Positions 1-5,514 of a stretch of 7,323 nucleotides of DNA are shown piece after piece. Source of the DNA: an uncultured Clostridia bacterium (lineage in GTDB: Bacteria; Bacillota; Clostridia; TANB77; CAG-508); NCBI GenBank assembly GCA_934179885.1, contig CAKPQY010000034.1, forward strand, positions 1 to 7,323, read 5' to 3'. The notes beneath the pieces are model-generated. The model saw nothing but the letters and a program-made list of their open reading frames with translations. It did not search any database and was not told where the DNA came from. Position 1 is the stretch's first letter, and the number at the start of each line of letters is the position of its first letter. The position numbers and the translations under genes were made by a program.

Positions 1-44
1 ATTAATTTATTTATATTTAAGTTTTCTCTTTGTGCTTCTATCAT
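1..44 (-). CDS. Start of an unidentified gene (5' fragment, runs off the window)
   Basis: On the minus strand an ATG at 44-42 follows a strong Shine-Dalgarno (TAAGGAGG, about 51-58) at a 6-base spacing, and the frame stays open to the window edge. The 14 visible residues read MIEAQRENLNINKL. That is too few to identify a family, and I do not recognise them. A good sigma-A promoter sits about 65-95 bases upstream, so this is probably the first gene of its own transcription unit even though it lies downstream of the 81-residue gene on the same strand. The call rests on the ribosome site, the promoter and the start codon only. Confidence 0.55.
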   Translation of the reverse strand, partial: MIEAQRENLNINKL

Positions 45-110
45 TTTTTACCTCCTTACAGTTTTTCTTTATAAATCTATATGTGCTACATTTTTATTTA
101 TGACTATTTT

Positions 111-139
111 ATAATAACTTAGGAAGAAAAGATTTTCAA
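111..139 (-). promoter_or_regulatory. Sigma-A promoter for the partial gene at the left edge
   Basis: Read on the minus strand there is TTGAAA (139-134), a 17-base spacer and TATTAT (116-111), a close match to the vegetative consensus with ideal spacing. Transcription would begin near 104, giving a leader of about 60 bases before the ATG at 44. The -35 box abuts the possible terminator of the preceding gene. Confidence 0.55.
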
Positions 140-159
140 AAGTGCATATATATACACTT
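140..159 (-). terminator. Possible weak terminator after the 81-residue gene
   Basis: The minus strand reads AAGTG, a TA-rich centre, then CACTT, giving a 5-bp stem that can extend 2-3 bp into the TA run. It lies 30 bases past the stop of the 81-residue gene. Only a short, interrupted T run follows (TT, then CTTTT), so termination would be weak. Confidence 0.3.
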
Positions 160-189
160 ATTAAAATTTTTTATCTTTAATTATTAAAC

Positions 190-435
190 TTACTCATTCT
201 TAGAAGGAGTAATAATGATATTAAAAAAACTATCATTTTTATATTTATTTATTATATTTTCCGAAAAACTTGCTAATTCATTTGGTATAACTATTGTTGT
301 ATATTTCTGATTTTTTAGTTCTTCTATTTTTTCATCTATTTGCTCTGGTTCTTTTATTTCTTCTACATTCATCCCCAATAATTTAGGTATTTTAAAATTT
401 CCTTCTTTTTCGTATTTTATAAAAGATATCTTCAT
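190..435 (-). CDS. Small orphan protein, 81 aa, faintly V/A-ATPase subunit F-like
   Basis: I do not recognise this gene with confidence. The longest reading begins at a GTG at 444, but that GTG lies inside a good Shine-Dalgarno (AAAGGTGAT) which serves the ATG at 435, so I place the start there (MKISFIKYEKEG). The protein is acidic and lysine-rich with no signal peptide or membrane segment. Residues about 25-45 look helical and charged. The second half has a beta-strand KYTTIVIP, then NELASFSENIINKY, then a hydrophobic strand NIIITPS at the end. That order resembles the C-terminal half of V/A-type ATP synthase subunit F (strand, TEELA-type helix, IIPIP ending). The N-terminal GDKDS-type motif of subunit F is absent and no other ATPase genes are visible, so this is a weak structural guess. 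No clear promoter was seen upstream. Confidence 0.75.
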   Translation of the reverse strand: MKISFIKYEKEGNFKIPKLLGMNVEEIKEPEQIDEKIEELKNQKYTTIVIPNELASFSENIINKYKNDSFFNIIITPSKNE

Positions 436-505
436 TTTTATCACCTTTTATTAGTTTGCATTTAATATACAATTTTATTCTTTTTTTATTAATAATTTAC
501 ATAAA

Positions 506-534
506 TTGACTTTTCGGTAGAAATTTGCTACAAT
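506..534 (+). promoter_or_regulatory. Strong sigma-A promoter (extended -10) of the 31-codon ORF
   Basis: TTGACT at 506-511, a 17-base spacer and TACAAT at 529-534, with a TG dinucleotide one base before the -10 (526-527), make a near-ideal vegetative promoter. The start of transcription should be near 541, leaving a leader of about 37 bases before the ATG at 578. A 15-base imperfect dyad (517-531) overlaps the spacer and the -10. Confidence 0.75.
517..531. promoter_or_regulatory. Operator-like dyad overlapping the -10 box
   Basis: GTAGAAATTTGCTAC is a 15-base dyad with 6 of 7 symmetric pairs matching (GTAG at one end, CTAC at the other). It spans the spacer and the first half of the -10 box of the small-ORF promoter, a typical place for a repressor site. 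No regulator can be named, and short AT-rich dyads also occur by chance. Confidence 0.25.
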
Positions 535-577
535 TAAATTGATACTTATAACTTGCTTAATTAGAAAGGATGACACT

Positions 578-673
578 ATGAAAGGCTTTTGGAAAGGCTT
601 TAAACAGGCAATTGATGAACTTATCGATGAGGTAATTTCATTACTTTTTCCTTCATTACGCGAGGAGAATTAA
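578..673 (+). CDS. Small protein, 31 codons, own promoter and terminator
   Basis: ATG at 578 follows AAAGGA (565-570) and the frame ends in TAA at 671-673, three bases before the terminator stem begins. The peptide starts MKGFWKGFKQAIDELIDEVI, continues with SLLFPSLR and ends in EEN. It has a basic, aromatic N-terminus, then an IDELIDEVISLL stretch that would form an amphipathic helix, then an acidic tail. It is not hydrophobic enough for a classic membrane-spanning type I toxin, but it could bind a membrane surface or a partner protein. The tight promoter, ribosome site, ORF and terminator arrangement is the main evidence that it is real. It is convergent with spo0A. I recognise no family, and the transcript could also act as a small RNA. 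Confidence 0.6.
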   Translation: MKGFWKGFKQAIDELIDEVISLLFPSLREEN

Positions 674-675
674 GC

Positions 676-708
676 AAAACCGTGTCTGCAATTTAGACAC
701 GGTTTTTT
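676..708. terminator. Bidirectional terminator between the small ORF and spo0A
   Basis: A perfect 12-bp stem, AAAACCGTGTCT (676-687) with AGACACGGTTTT (695-706), closes a 7-base loop. T runs follow on both strands: TTTTTT at 703-708 on the plus strand and TTTT at the mirror position on the minus strand. The stem lies three bases after the small-ORF stop and three bases past the end of the spo0A stop codon, so it ends both convergent units. Confidence 0.9.
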
Positions 709-709
709 A

Positions 710-1528
710 TTATGCTGACTTAAGTTCAAGCCTTAGCTTATCACTAATCATCGCAATAAATTCACTATTTGTGGGCTTTCCTTTAGCTGCAGAAATTGTA
801 TAGCCAAAAATTTTCTCAACAGTTTGTTGGTCTCCTCTACCCCAAGCCACTTCAATTGCGTGGCGGATAGCACGTTCAACACGTGATGGAGTTGTATTAA
901 ATTTAGAAGCAATTCTAGGATATAAGCTTTTAGTAATTTGATTTATAACATCAATATCATTAACAACCATAATAATAGCTTCTCTTAAATATTGATATCC
1001 TTTTATATGTGCTGGAACACCAACTTCATGAATAATATTTGTTACTAGAGCTTCTAAATTTTCTTCACTCTTTTCTCTATCTCCAGGAATTTCAACATAT
1101 TGTTGTTTTGTTTCTCTTTCTATAAAATTATTAACATTTTGATTAGGCTTATAATTTTTAAGCTCTTTTATTCTTTTTATTAATAATTCAATATCAAAAG
1201 GTTTTACTACATAGTATTCAGCACCTAAATTTATTGCTTTTTGTGTAATTTTATCTTGTCCTACTGCTGAAAGCATTATACAAATTGGTTTATTATTACT
1301 TTTTATCATACTTATTTTTTCTAATACACCTATTCCATCTAAATGTGGCATTATTACATCTAATAAAACTACGTCTGGCGTTATATTACTTATCATATCT
1401 ACTGCTTCTTCACCGTCTTTTGCAATTCCTATTACCTCCATATCTGCTTGCTCGTGTATGTAATTAGCAAGTGTTTGACTAAATTCTTGATTATCATCTG
1501 CTATCAAGATAGTTGTTTTTTCTTTCAT
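710..1528 (-). CDS. spo0A: Sporulation response regulator Spo0A
   Basis: Spo0A is the phosphorelay-controlled transcription factor that commits cells to sporulation. Its phosphorylated dimer binds 0A boxes in the DNA. The 272 residues match the family length. The N-terminal receiver domain (about 1-125) shows the acidic pair D11/D12, the phosphoacceptor D57 in the motif [10 protein letters not shown]87 as the switch hydroxyl residue and K109 in VVKPFD. A variable linker (about 130-150) leads to the Spo0A DNA-binding domain, with [19 protein letters not shown], then [10 protein letters not shown] and [19 protein letters not shown], the recognition-helix region. The ATG at 1528 follows AGGGGG at 1537-1542 with 8-base spacing. 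All key residues are present, so the protein should be functional. I saw no convincing 0A box or sigma-H promoter upstream. The gene is preceded by yigZ, whereas in Bacillus and many Clostridia it follows spoIVB. Confidence 0.97.
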   Translation of the reverse strand: MKEKTTILIADDNQEFSQTLANYIHEQADMEVIGIAKDGEEAVDMISNITPDVVLLDVIMPHLDGIGVLEKISMIKSNNKPICIMLSAVGQDKITQKAINLGAEYYVVKPFDIELLIKRIKELKNYKPNQNVNNFIERETKQQYVEIPGDREKSEENLEALVTNIIHEVGVPAHIKGYQYLREAIIMVVNDIDVINQITKSLYPRIASKFNTTPSRVERAIRHAIEVAWGRGDQQTVEKIFGYTISAAKGKPTNSEFIAMISDKLRLELKSA

Positions 1529-1582
1529 TTAAATAACCCCCTAAATAAAATATTTTCTTCATTTGTTTATTTAAATTATGTA

Positions 1583-1602
1583 AAATGTTTTATAAAACAT
1601 TT
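1583..1602. promoter_or_regulatory. Perfect 20-base palindrome upstream of spo0A
   Basis: AAATGTTTTATAAAACATTT is identical to its own reverse complement and lies 55 bases upstream of the spo0A start. It could be an operator. It could also be a second weak terminator hairpin for yigZ, because the minus strand continues with TACATAATTT. No matching -35 box with good spacing was found, so I do not assign the spo0A promoter. Confidence 0.35.
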
Positions 1603-1622
1603 GCATAACAGCAAATTAAAGA

Positions 1623-1641
1623 ACTGTAAATTTTTTACAGT
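1623..1641 (-). terminator. Probable terminator of the yigZ transcription unit
   Basis: An 8-bp stem, ACTGTAAA (1623-1630) with TTTACAGT (1634-1641), has a 3-base loop and lies about 50 bases past the yigZ stop. On the minus strand it is followed by TCTTTAATTT, a moderately T-rich tail. The stem is AU-rich, so termination may be partial, with some readthrough into spo0A. Confidence 0.5.
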
Positions 1642-1691
1642 CCCGATTATATTACATATAAAATTATTTTTTCCATTTTTTTACAAAAGTG

Positions 1692-2330
1692 TTATTTTAT
1701 TATACATTTATCTATTAATTTTTTAGATAAAAACTTTAAATTTATCAAATTTATTTTTTTTGTCTCAAAATCTTCTATTAATCTTTGTTTGCTACTTTCT
1801 TGTAACTGAATTTTACAAAAAATTATATCTGAATAAACAAAATCTCCTATAAATATGTTATTAATTTTACAATAATGTTTAAAATTTTCTAAATTATTAT
1901 ATTCAATTTCTACTTCCGCTTCTTGTCCAATACATTTTTCAATTTTTTCTGCAACATCTATTGCTTCTAAAGTTGCATCAGAATAAGCTCTTACAAGTCC
2001 TCCTGTTCCAAGCAATATACCTCCAAAATATCTTGTTACAACAACTAAAACATTACACAAATTATTTTTCTGAAGAATATTTAACATTGGTCCACCTGCT
2101 GTTCCTGAAGGTTCTCCATCATCACTTGCTTTTTCAATAATTTGTTCATTTTCAACTATCCTAAATGCTACACAATTATGCCTTGCATCATAATATTGCT
2201 TTTTTATTTGTTTTATAGTATTTTCTGCTTCTTCTTGATTTTCAACTTTAATTAAATTGCATATAAATTTTGATTTTTTTACAACAATTTCAGTTTGTAC
2301 ATTTTCTTTAATTGAAATAAAACTTTCCAT
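1692..2330 (-). CDS. yigZ: YigZ/YvyE family protein (IMPACT, UPF0029)
   Basis: This is a cytoplasmic protein of the IMPACT/YigZ family, linked by homology to eukaryotic IMPACT, a regulator of the Gcn2 kinase. The bacterial role is not well defined. The 212 residues match the family's usual length. The N-terminal UPF0029 domain (about 15-125) carries the signature motifs: YYDARHNCVAFRI, DDGEPSGTAGGPML and VVVTRYFGGILLGTGGLVRAY. The C-terminal part (about 135-212) corresponds to the small DUF1949 ferredoxin-like domain. The ATG at 2330 follows AAGGAG at 2335-2340. It lies 52 bases downstream of the flavoprotein gene on the same strand, with an inverted repeat between them that has no T run, so co-transcription is likely. 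A probable terminator follows. Confidence 0.93.
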   Translation of the reverse strand: MESFISIKENVQTEIVVKKSKFICNLIKVENQEEAENTIKQIKKQYYDARHNCVAFRIVENEQIIEKASDDGEPSGTAGGPMLNILQKNNLCNVLVVVTRYFGGILLGTGGLVRAYSDATLEAIDVAEKIEKCIGQEAEVEIEYNNLENFKHYCKINNIFIGDFVYSDIIFCKIQLQESSKQRLIEDFETKKINLINLKFLSKKLIDKCIIK

Positions 2331-2341
2331 ATTACTCCTTC

Positions 2342-2376
2342 TTGAGACGTTTTTGCACTGTCCCTAGTTGTCTCAA
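2342..2376. repeat. Intergenic inverted-repeat unit, possibly REP-like
   Basis: TTGAGAC (2342-2348) and GTCTCAA (2370-2376) form a perfect 7-bp stem around a 21-base loop that contains ACTGTCCC. It fills most of the 52-base gap between the flavoprotein stop and the yigZ start. There is no T run after it on the minus strand, so it is not a standard terminator. From memory, short dispersed palindromes rich in GGGAC and GAGAC motifs occur in Firmicutes genomes. Assignment to that class is unverified here. Confidence 0.4.
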
Positions 2377-2382
2377 ATTCAC

Positions 2383-3630
2383 TTACTTTCCTGCTGTATA
2401 TCCTGTAGAATAAGCTATTTGAAGATTAAAACCACCTGTATAACTATCAACATCAATTATTTCTCCTGCAAAATATAAACCTGGTACTAATTTTGATTCC
2501 ATAGTTTTTGGATTTATTTCTTTAATATTTATACCACCACTTGTGATTATAGCTTCATCTATTGGTCTAAAATTACTAATAGTTAATTCAAAATTCTTTA
2601 ATAATTTAACTAAATTCTTTCTTTCTTGTTTAGAAATTTCATTTACCTTTTTATCAGGATTTATTTTACTTTTCTCAATTATTACAGGTATTAATTTTTG
2701 AGGTAAAAGCTTATCTAAACTATTTTTAAATTGTTTATTTTTAAACTCACTAAAGTCTCTTAATATTCTTTCATCTAGTTTTTCTTCTGAAAGTGCTGGT
2801 TTAAAATCTATTTTTAAGATAATCTTTTTGTTTTTTAAAAGCTCATCTATATTTTTATATCTTACTAAATGCGCTGAGCCACTCAAAATAGTTGGTCCAG
2901 ACACTCCAAAATGTGTAAATAGCATTTCTCCAAAATCTTCATAAATTACTTTATTATTTTCTATATTTTTTAATTCTATTTTTACATTTCTTAAAGATAA
3001 TCCTTGTAAACTTTTACACGTATTTTTATCATAACATTCTAATGGAACTAGAGAAGGTCTTATTTTTGTTACTGTATGTCCTAATTTTTCAGCAATTTCA
3101 TATCCATCACCTGTTGAACCTGTTAAAGGATAGCTTTTTCCTCCTGTTGCCAAAATTATTTTTTGAGCATCAAATAATTTATTATCTTCTGTTTTAACTT
3201 GCAAATTTCCTTGTCCGTTTTTTCGCATAACTTCTGTTACTCTAACATTATAGATTATTTCAACATTTAATTCTTTTAACCTTTTTTTGAAACACTCTAA
3301 AACATCTAAAGATTTATCAGTCACGGGAAATATTCTATTTCCTCTTTCTTCTTTCACCTCTAGACCCTGCGATTTTAAAAATTGTATTATATCTTTATTA
3401 GTATAATTTTTAAAACAGCTATATAAAAATTGTCCATTTCCTGGGGTATTTTGAATAAAATCATCAATTGGTAAAGAAGAAGTTATATTACATCTTCCTT
3501 TACCCGTAATCAATAATTTTCTTCCTAGTCTCTCCATTTTTTCTAATAAAATAACTTTATTTCCAGCCTCTGCTGCGGTTATAGCTGCCATCATTCCGGC
3601 AGGTCCGCCTCCAATTACTATAACTTTCAT
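2383..3630 (-). CDS. NAD(P)/FAD-dependent oxidoreductase, HI0933/YhiN/BaiN family
   Basis: This is a flavoprotein of the HI0933-like family, which includes E. coli YhiN and the BaiN proteins discussed for bile-acid metabolism. The natural substrate of most members is unknown, so I give no pathway. I chose ATG 3630 (415 aa, MKVIVIGGGPAGMMAA) because AAGGTG sits just upstream and the family normally starts right at the dinucleotide fold. A GTG at 3636 would add two residues. The FAD-binding GGGPAG lies at residues 7-12, and the family motif GRKLLITGKGRCNIT at about 36-50. A second nucleotide-binding stretch, IILATGGKSYPLTGSTGDG, is mid-protein. The ending, GLYFAGEIIDVDSYTGGFNL then QIAYSTGYTAG, is characteristic. 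It starts 7 bases after the stop of the PLP enzyme gene, suggesting translational coupling. Confidence 0.93.
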   Translation of the reverse strand: MKVIVIGGGPAGMMAAITAAEAGNKVILLEKMERLGRKLLITGKGRCNITSSLPIDDFIQNTPGNGQFLYSCFKNYTNKDIIQFLKSQGLEVKEERGNRIFPVTDKSLDVLECFKKRLKELNVEIIYNVRVTEVMRKNGQGNLQVKTEDNKLFDAQKIILATGGKSYPLTGSTGDGYEIAEKLGHTVTKIRPSLVPLECYDKNTCKSLQGLSLRNVKIELKNIENNKVIYEDFGEMLFTHFGVSGPTILSGSAHLVRYKNIDELLKNKKIILKIDFKPALSEEKLDERILRDFSEFKNKQFKNSLDKLLPQKLIPVIIEKSKINPDKKVNEISKQERKNLVKLLKNFELTISNFRPIDEAIITSGGINIKEINPKTMESKLVPGLYFAGEIIDVDSYTGGFNLQIAYSTGYTAGK

Positions 3631-3637
3631 TGTCACC

Positions 3638-4897
3638 TTAATCCCTTTTTTTCATTTCTTGTATTGCTTTTAATATTCCAAATTTTCCATAATTATAAGT
3701 TAGTCCACCTTGCATATATGCAATAAATGGCTCTCTAATTGGTCCATCACAACTCAATTCTATTGTTGAACCTTCTGTAAATGTTCCTGCTGCCATTATT
3801 ACTTTATCTTCATATCCACCCATTTCACTTGGAATTGGTATTACATTTGAATCAATTGGTGAACCTTTTTGAATACCTTGACAGAATTTTACTAAATTTT
3901 CTTCTGTTCCAAGTTTTATAGTTTGAACAATATCTGCTCTTATTTCATCAAATTTTGGATCTACATCGTATCCTAGTTTTTCTAAAATTTTACTTGCAAA
4001 TATTGCTGTTTTTACACTTGATTCTACAACTTGTGGTGCAAAAAATAGTCCTTTTAACAATTGTGTATTTTGTCCTAGTGATGGTCCTATTTCTTTTCCT
4101 ATTCCTGGTGCTGTTAATCTTTCTGCACATAATTCAATTAATTCTTTTCTTCCAACTACATATGCCCCTGATGTTGCAATTCCAGCTCCTAAATTTTTCA
4201 TTAGTGAACCAACAGCTATATCTGCTCCTACTTCTATTGGTTCTCTATCTTGTACAAATTCACCATAGCAATTATCTACCATGATAATTACTTCTGTGTT
4301 TACTTCTCTAATTGCTTTTATTGCCTTTTCTATTTTTTCAATTGTTAAGCTCTTTCTTGTTGAATACCCTCTTGACCTTTGAATTTCAACTAGTTTTACA
4401 TCTCGTTTTTTTAATCTTTCTTGTATTGATTTTATATCAAAATCATTATCTATAAGTTCTATTTGTTCATATTTAATTCCATATGCTTTTAAAGAACTTT
4501 GGCTTGCTTCTGCTCCACATCCGATTACAGTTTGAAGTGTATCATAAGGAGCTCCTGTAATGCTTATCATTGTATCATTTGGTCTTAATAATGCTGATAG
4601 TGTTATTGCTAAAGCATGTGTTCCAGATATAAATTGCGCACGTACTAAACTATCTTCTGCTTTAAATACTTTTGCATATATTTCTTCTATTTTATTTCTA
4701 CCAGCTTCGTCTATTCCATAGCCTGTTGATGAATTTAAATGCATTTCTTGTAAGTCACTATTTTGAAATGCTGATAATACTTTTAAGCTATTTTTTTCAC
4801 TTATTTTTTCTATATTTTCAAATTGTTCTTTTATTTCTTCTTCTACTTCATTTGATATTCTTTCTAAATCTTCATCAATTCCTAATTCTTTTAACAT
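3638..4897 (-). CDS. PLP-dependent Met gamma-lyase/aluminium-resistance family protein (YnbB-like)
   Basis: This is a cytoplasmic pyridoxal-phosphate enzyme of the family annotated as methionine gamma-lyase or aluminium resistance protein (Bacillus YnbB type), with a fold-type I aminotransferase-like architecture. The physiological substrate is not established. The 419 residues match the family's usual length. A charged helical N-terminus (1-45) is followed by HLNSSTGYGIDEAGR (53-67) and QFISGTHALAITLSALLRP, the cofactor-phosphate region (about 88-106). D208 in VDNCYGEF should contact the PLP nitrogen, and K234 in AVGSLMKNLGAGIATSGAY is the expected Schiff-base lysine. The C-terminus (about 360-415) contains MAAGTFTEGSTIELSCDGPI and REPFIAYMQGG. 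The ATG at 4897 follows an AGGGA-type ribosome site at about 4905-4909. It is the first gene of a likely operon with the flavoprotein and yigZ. Confidence 0.92.
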   Translation of the reverse strand: MLKELGIDEDLERISNEVEEEIKEQFENIEKISEKNSLKVLSAFQNSDLQEMHLNSSTGYGIDEAGRNKIEEIYAKVFKAEDSLVRAQFISGTHALAITLSALLRPNDTMISITGAPYDTLQTVIGCGAEASQSSLKAYGIKYEQIELIDNDFDIKSIQERLKKRDVKLVEIQRSRGYSTRKSLTIEKIEKAIKAIREVNTEVIIMVDNCYGEFVQDREPIEVGADIAVGSLMKNLGAGIATSGAYVVGRKELIELCAERLTAPGIGKEIGPSLGQNTQLLKGLFFAPQVVESSVKTAIFASKILEKLGYDVDPKFDEIRADIVQTIKLGTEENLVKFCQGIQKGSPIDSNVIPIPSEMGGYEDKVIMAAGTFTEGSTIELSCDGPIREPFIAYMQGGLTYNYGKFGILKAIQEMKKRD

Positions 4898-4917
4898 ATA
4901 TATCTTCCCTTCACTAT

Positions 4918-4923
4918 ATTATA
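4918..4923 (-). promoter_or_regulatory. Candidate -10 box for the PLP enzyme operon
   Basis: A perfect TATAAT lies on the minus strand at 4923-4918, about 20 bases upstream of the start codon. Transcription would begin just ahead of the ribosome site. No good -35 box is present at 16-18 bases, so the assignment is weak. The remaining bases up to 5004 are AT-rich and hold nothing else I can support. Confidence 0.35.
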
Positions 4924-5004
4924 CTTTGCTTTACGCATCATTATCTAATAATTAATTTTTAATCTATTTAATATTTTACTATATTTTTGGACAGATTGCA
5001 ATGG

Positions 5005-5013
5005 ATTTGCATC
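5005..5013 (+). repeat. Left direct repeat, putative target-site duplication
   Basis: ATTTGCATC occurs here and again in the same orientation at 5444-5452, immediately outside the two ends of the palindromic element. The match continues for three more bases (TTT) at both sites, to 12 bases. Choosing 9 bases makes the two element ends align without a gap. Confidence 0.6.
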
Positions 5014-5443
5014 TTTGGGTTTCAGTGTTTTTGAAGTTTTCCTTCCGGGGATTCCTACTTATTATTATTGTATGTATTCGTTCATTACATTCGTTTAGAA
5101 TTTTTAATTGTTTAGCTTGGGCCGCTTTCACTCAGGCTCAAAATTAATATAGTTCTATTTTGAAAATTTTCGAATGTGATTGGAGAGTATCTTAAAAAAT
5201 ATTAAATTGCGTGTTTGAGGGTGCGCAAAGTCGGAGAGGCTCAAACACGCAATTTTAGATTTTTTTAGAGCTCGTATTGAACCGAGAAAATTAGAAAAAT
5301 AGAACTATATTAATTTTGTCCGTGAACATTCCTCAATCTAAACAATAACAAATTCTAAAACTCATTTCAATCAATCATACATACAATAATAATAAGTAGG
5401 AATCCCCGGAAGGAAAACTTCAAAAAAAACACCGAAACTTAAA
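5014..5443. mobile_element. Palindromic MITE-like element, about 430 bp, near full-length inverted repeat
   Basis: The left and right halves are reverse complements over most of their length. The ends read TTTGGGTTTCAGTG on the left and, inverted, TTTAAGTTTCGGTG on the right. Inside, 5033-5077 pairs perfectly with 5377-5421 (45 bp). ATTGTTTAG at 5107-5115 pairs with 5338-5346, 5139-5161 pairs perfectly with 5296-5318 (23 bp), and 5204-5219 pairs perfectly with 5240-5255 (16 bp) around a 20-base apical loop. Regions between these blocks are poorly matched. Direct repeats of 9-12 bases flank it. No transposase or other convincing ORF is inside, so it would have to be moved in trans. Alternatives are a degenerate foldback of an insertion sequence or a long structured RNA. 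The divergent flanking genes are intact. Confidence 0.7.
5204..5255. repeat. Apical hairpin of the palindromic element
   Basis: AAATTGCGTGTTTGAG (5204-5219) pairs perfectly with 5240-5255 around a 20-base loop (5220-5239) that is purine-rich and GC-rich compared with its surroundings. On the plus strand the hairpin is followed by TTAGATTTTTTTAGAG, so it could act as a terminator for plus-strand transcripts. Confidence 0.6.
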
Positions 5444-5452
5444 ATTTGCATC
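5444..5452 (+). repeat. Right direct repeat, putative target-site duplication
   Basis: This is the second copy of ATTTGCATC, directly after the right end of the palindromic element. It contains the TTGCAT used as the -35 box of the downstream promoter, so duplication of the target would have kept that promoter element intact. Confidence 0.6.
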
Positions 5453-5474
5453 TTTATGTAAATTATGGTATAAT
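5446..5474 (+). promoter_or_regulatory. Sigma-A promoter of the RelA/SpoT-domain gene
   Basis: TTGCAT (5446-5451), a 17-base spacer and TATAAT (5469-5474) give a good vegetative promoter. Transcription should start near 5481, with a leader of about 34 bases containing AGGAGG at 5501-5506, eight bases before the ATG. The -35 lies in the direct repeat flanking the palindromic element. Confidence 0.7.
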
Positions 5475-5514
5475 TGTATACGAGTGTTAATATTATTAGA
5501 AGGAGGTACTATAT

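Noticed and set aside
442..444. GTG at 444 as start of the 81-residue gene
   Set aside because: The GTG is part of the AAAGGTGAT ribosome site that is correctly placed for the ATG at 435.
1541..1622. Sigma-A promoter for spo0A using TATAAA inside the 20-base palindrome
   Set aside because: The best -35 candidates (TTGCTG or TTTGCT) are only 14-15 bases away, so the spacing is poor; I leave the spo0A promoter unassigned.
1285..1726. Open frames on the plus strand opposite spo0A and the spo0A-yigZ gap
   Set aside because: They are antisense to a clear spo0A, have leucine/phenylalanine-rich composition typical of reversed AT-rich coding DNA, and lack ribosome sites.
3955..4962. Two hydrophobic plus-strand open frames (3955-4284 and 4672-4962) that look like membrane proteins
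   Set aside because: They lie opposite the well-conserved PLP enzyme gene. Their hydrophobicity is the mirror image of A-rich codons, and neither has a Shine-Dalgarno or a plausible promoter.
5014..5443. Retron-like msr-msd RNA, because a long hairpin precedes a gene
   Set aside because: The downstream protein has RelA/SpoT motifs and no reverse transcriptase YADD-type motif, and the element has flanking direct repeats that fit insertion.
5014..5443. CRISPR array or tandem repeat
   Set aside because: The repeated segments are inverted rather than direct and regularly spaced, and there are no spacer units.
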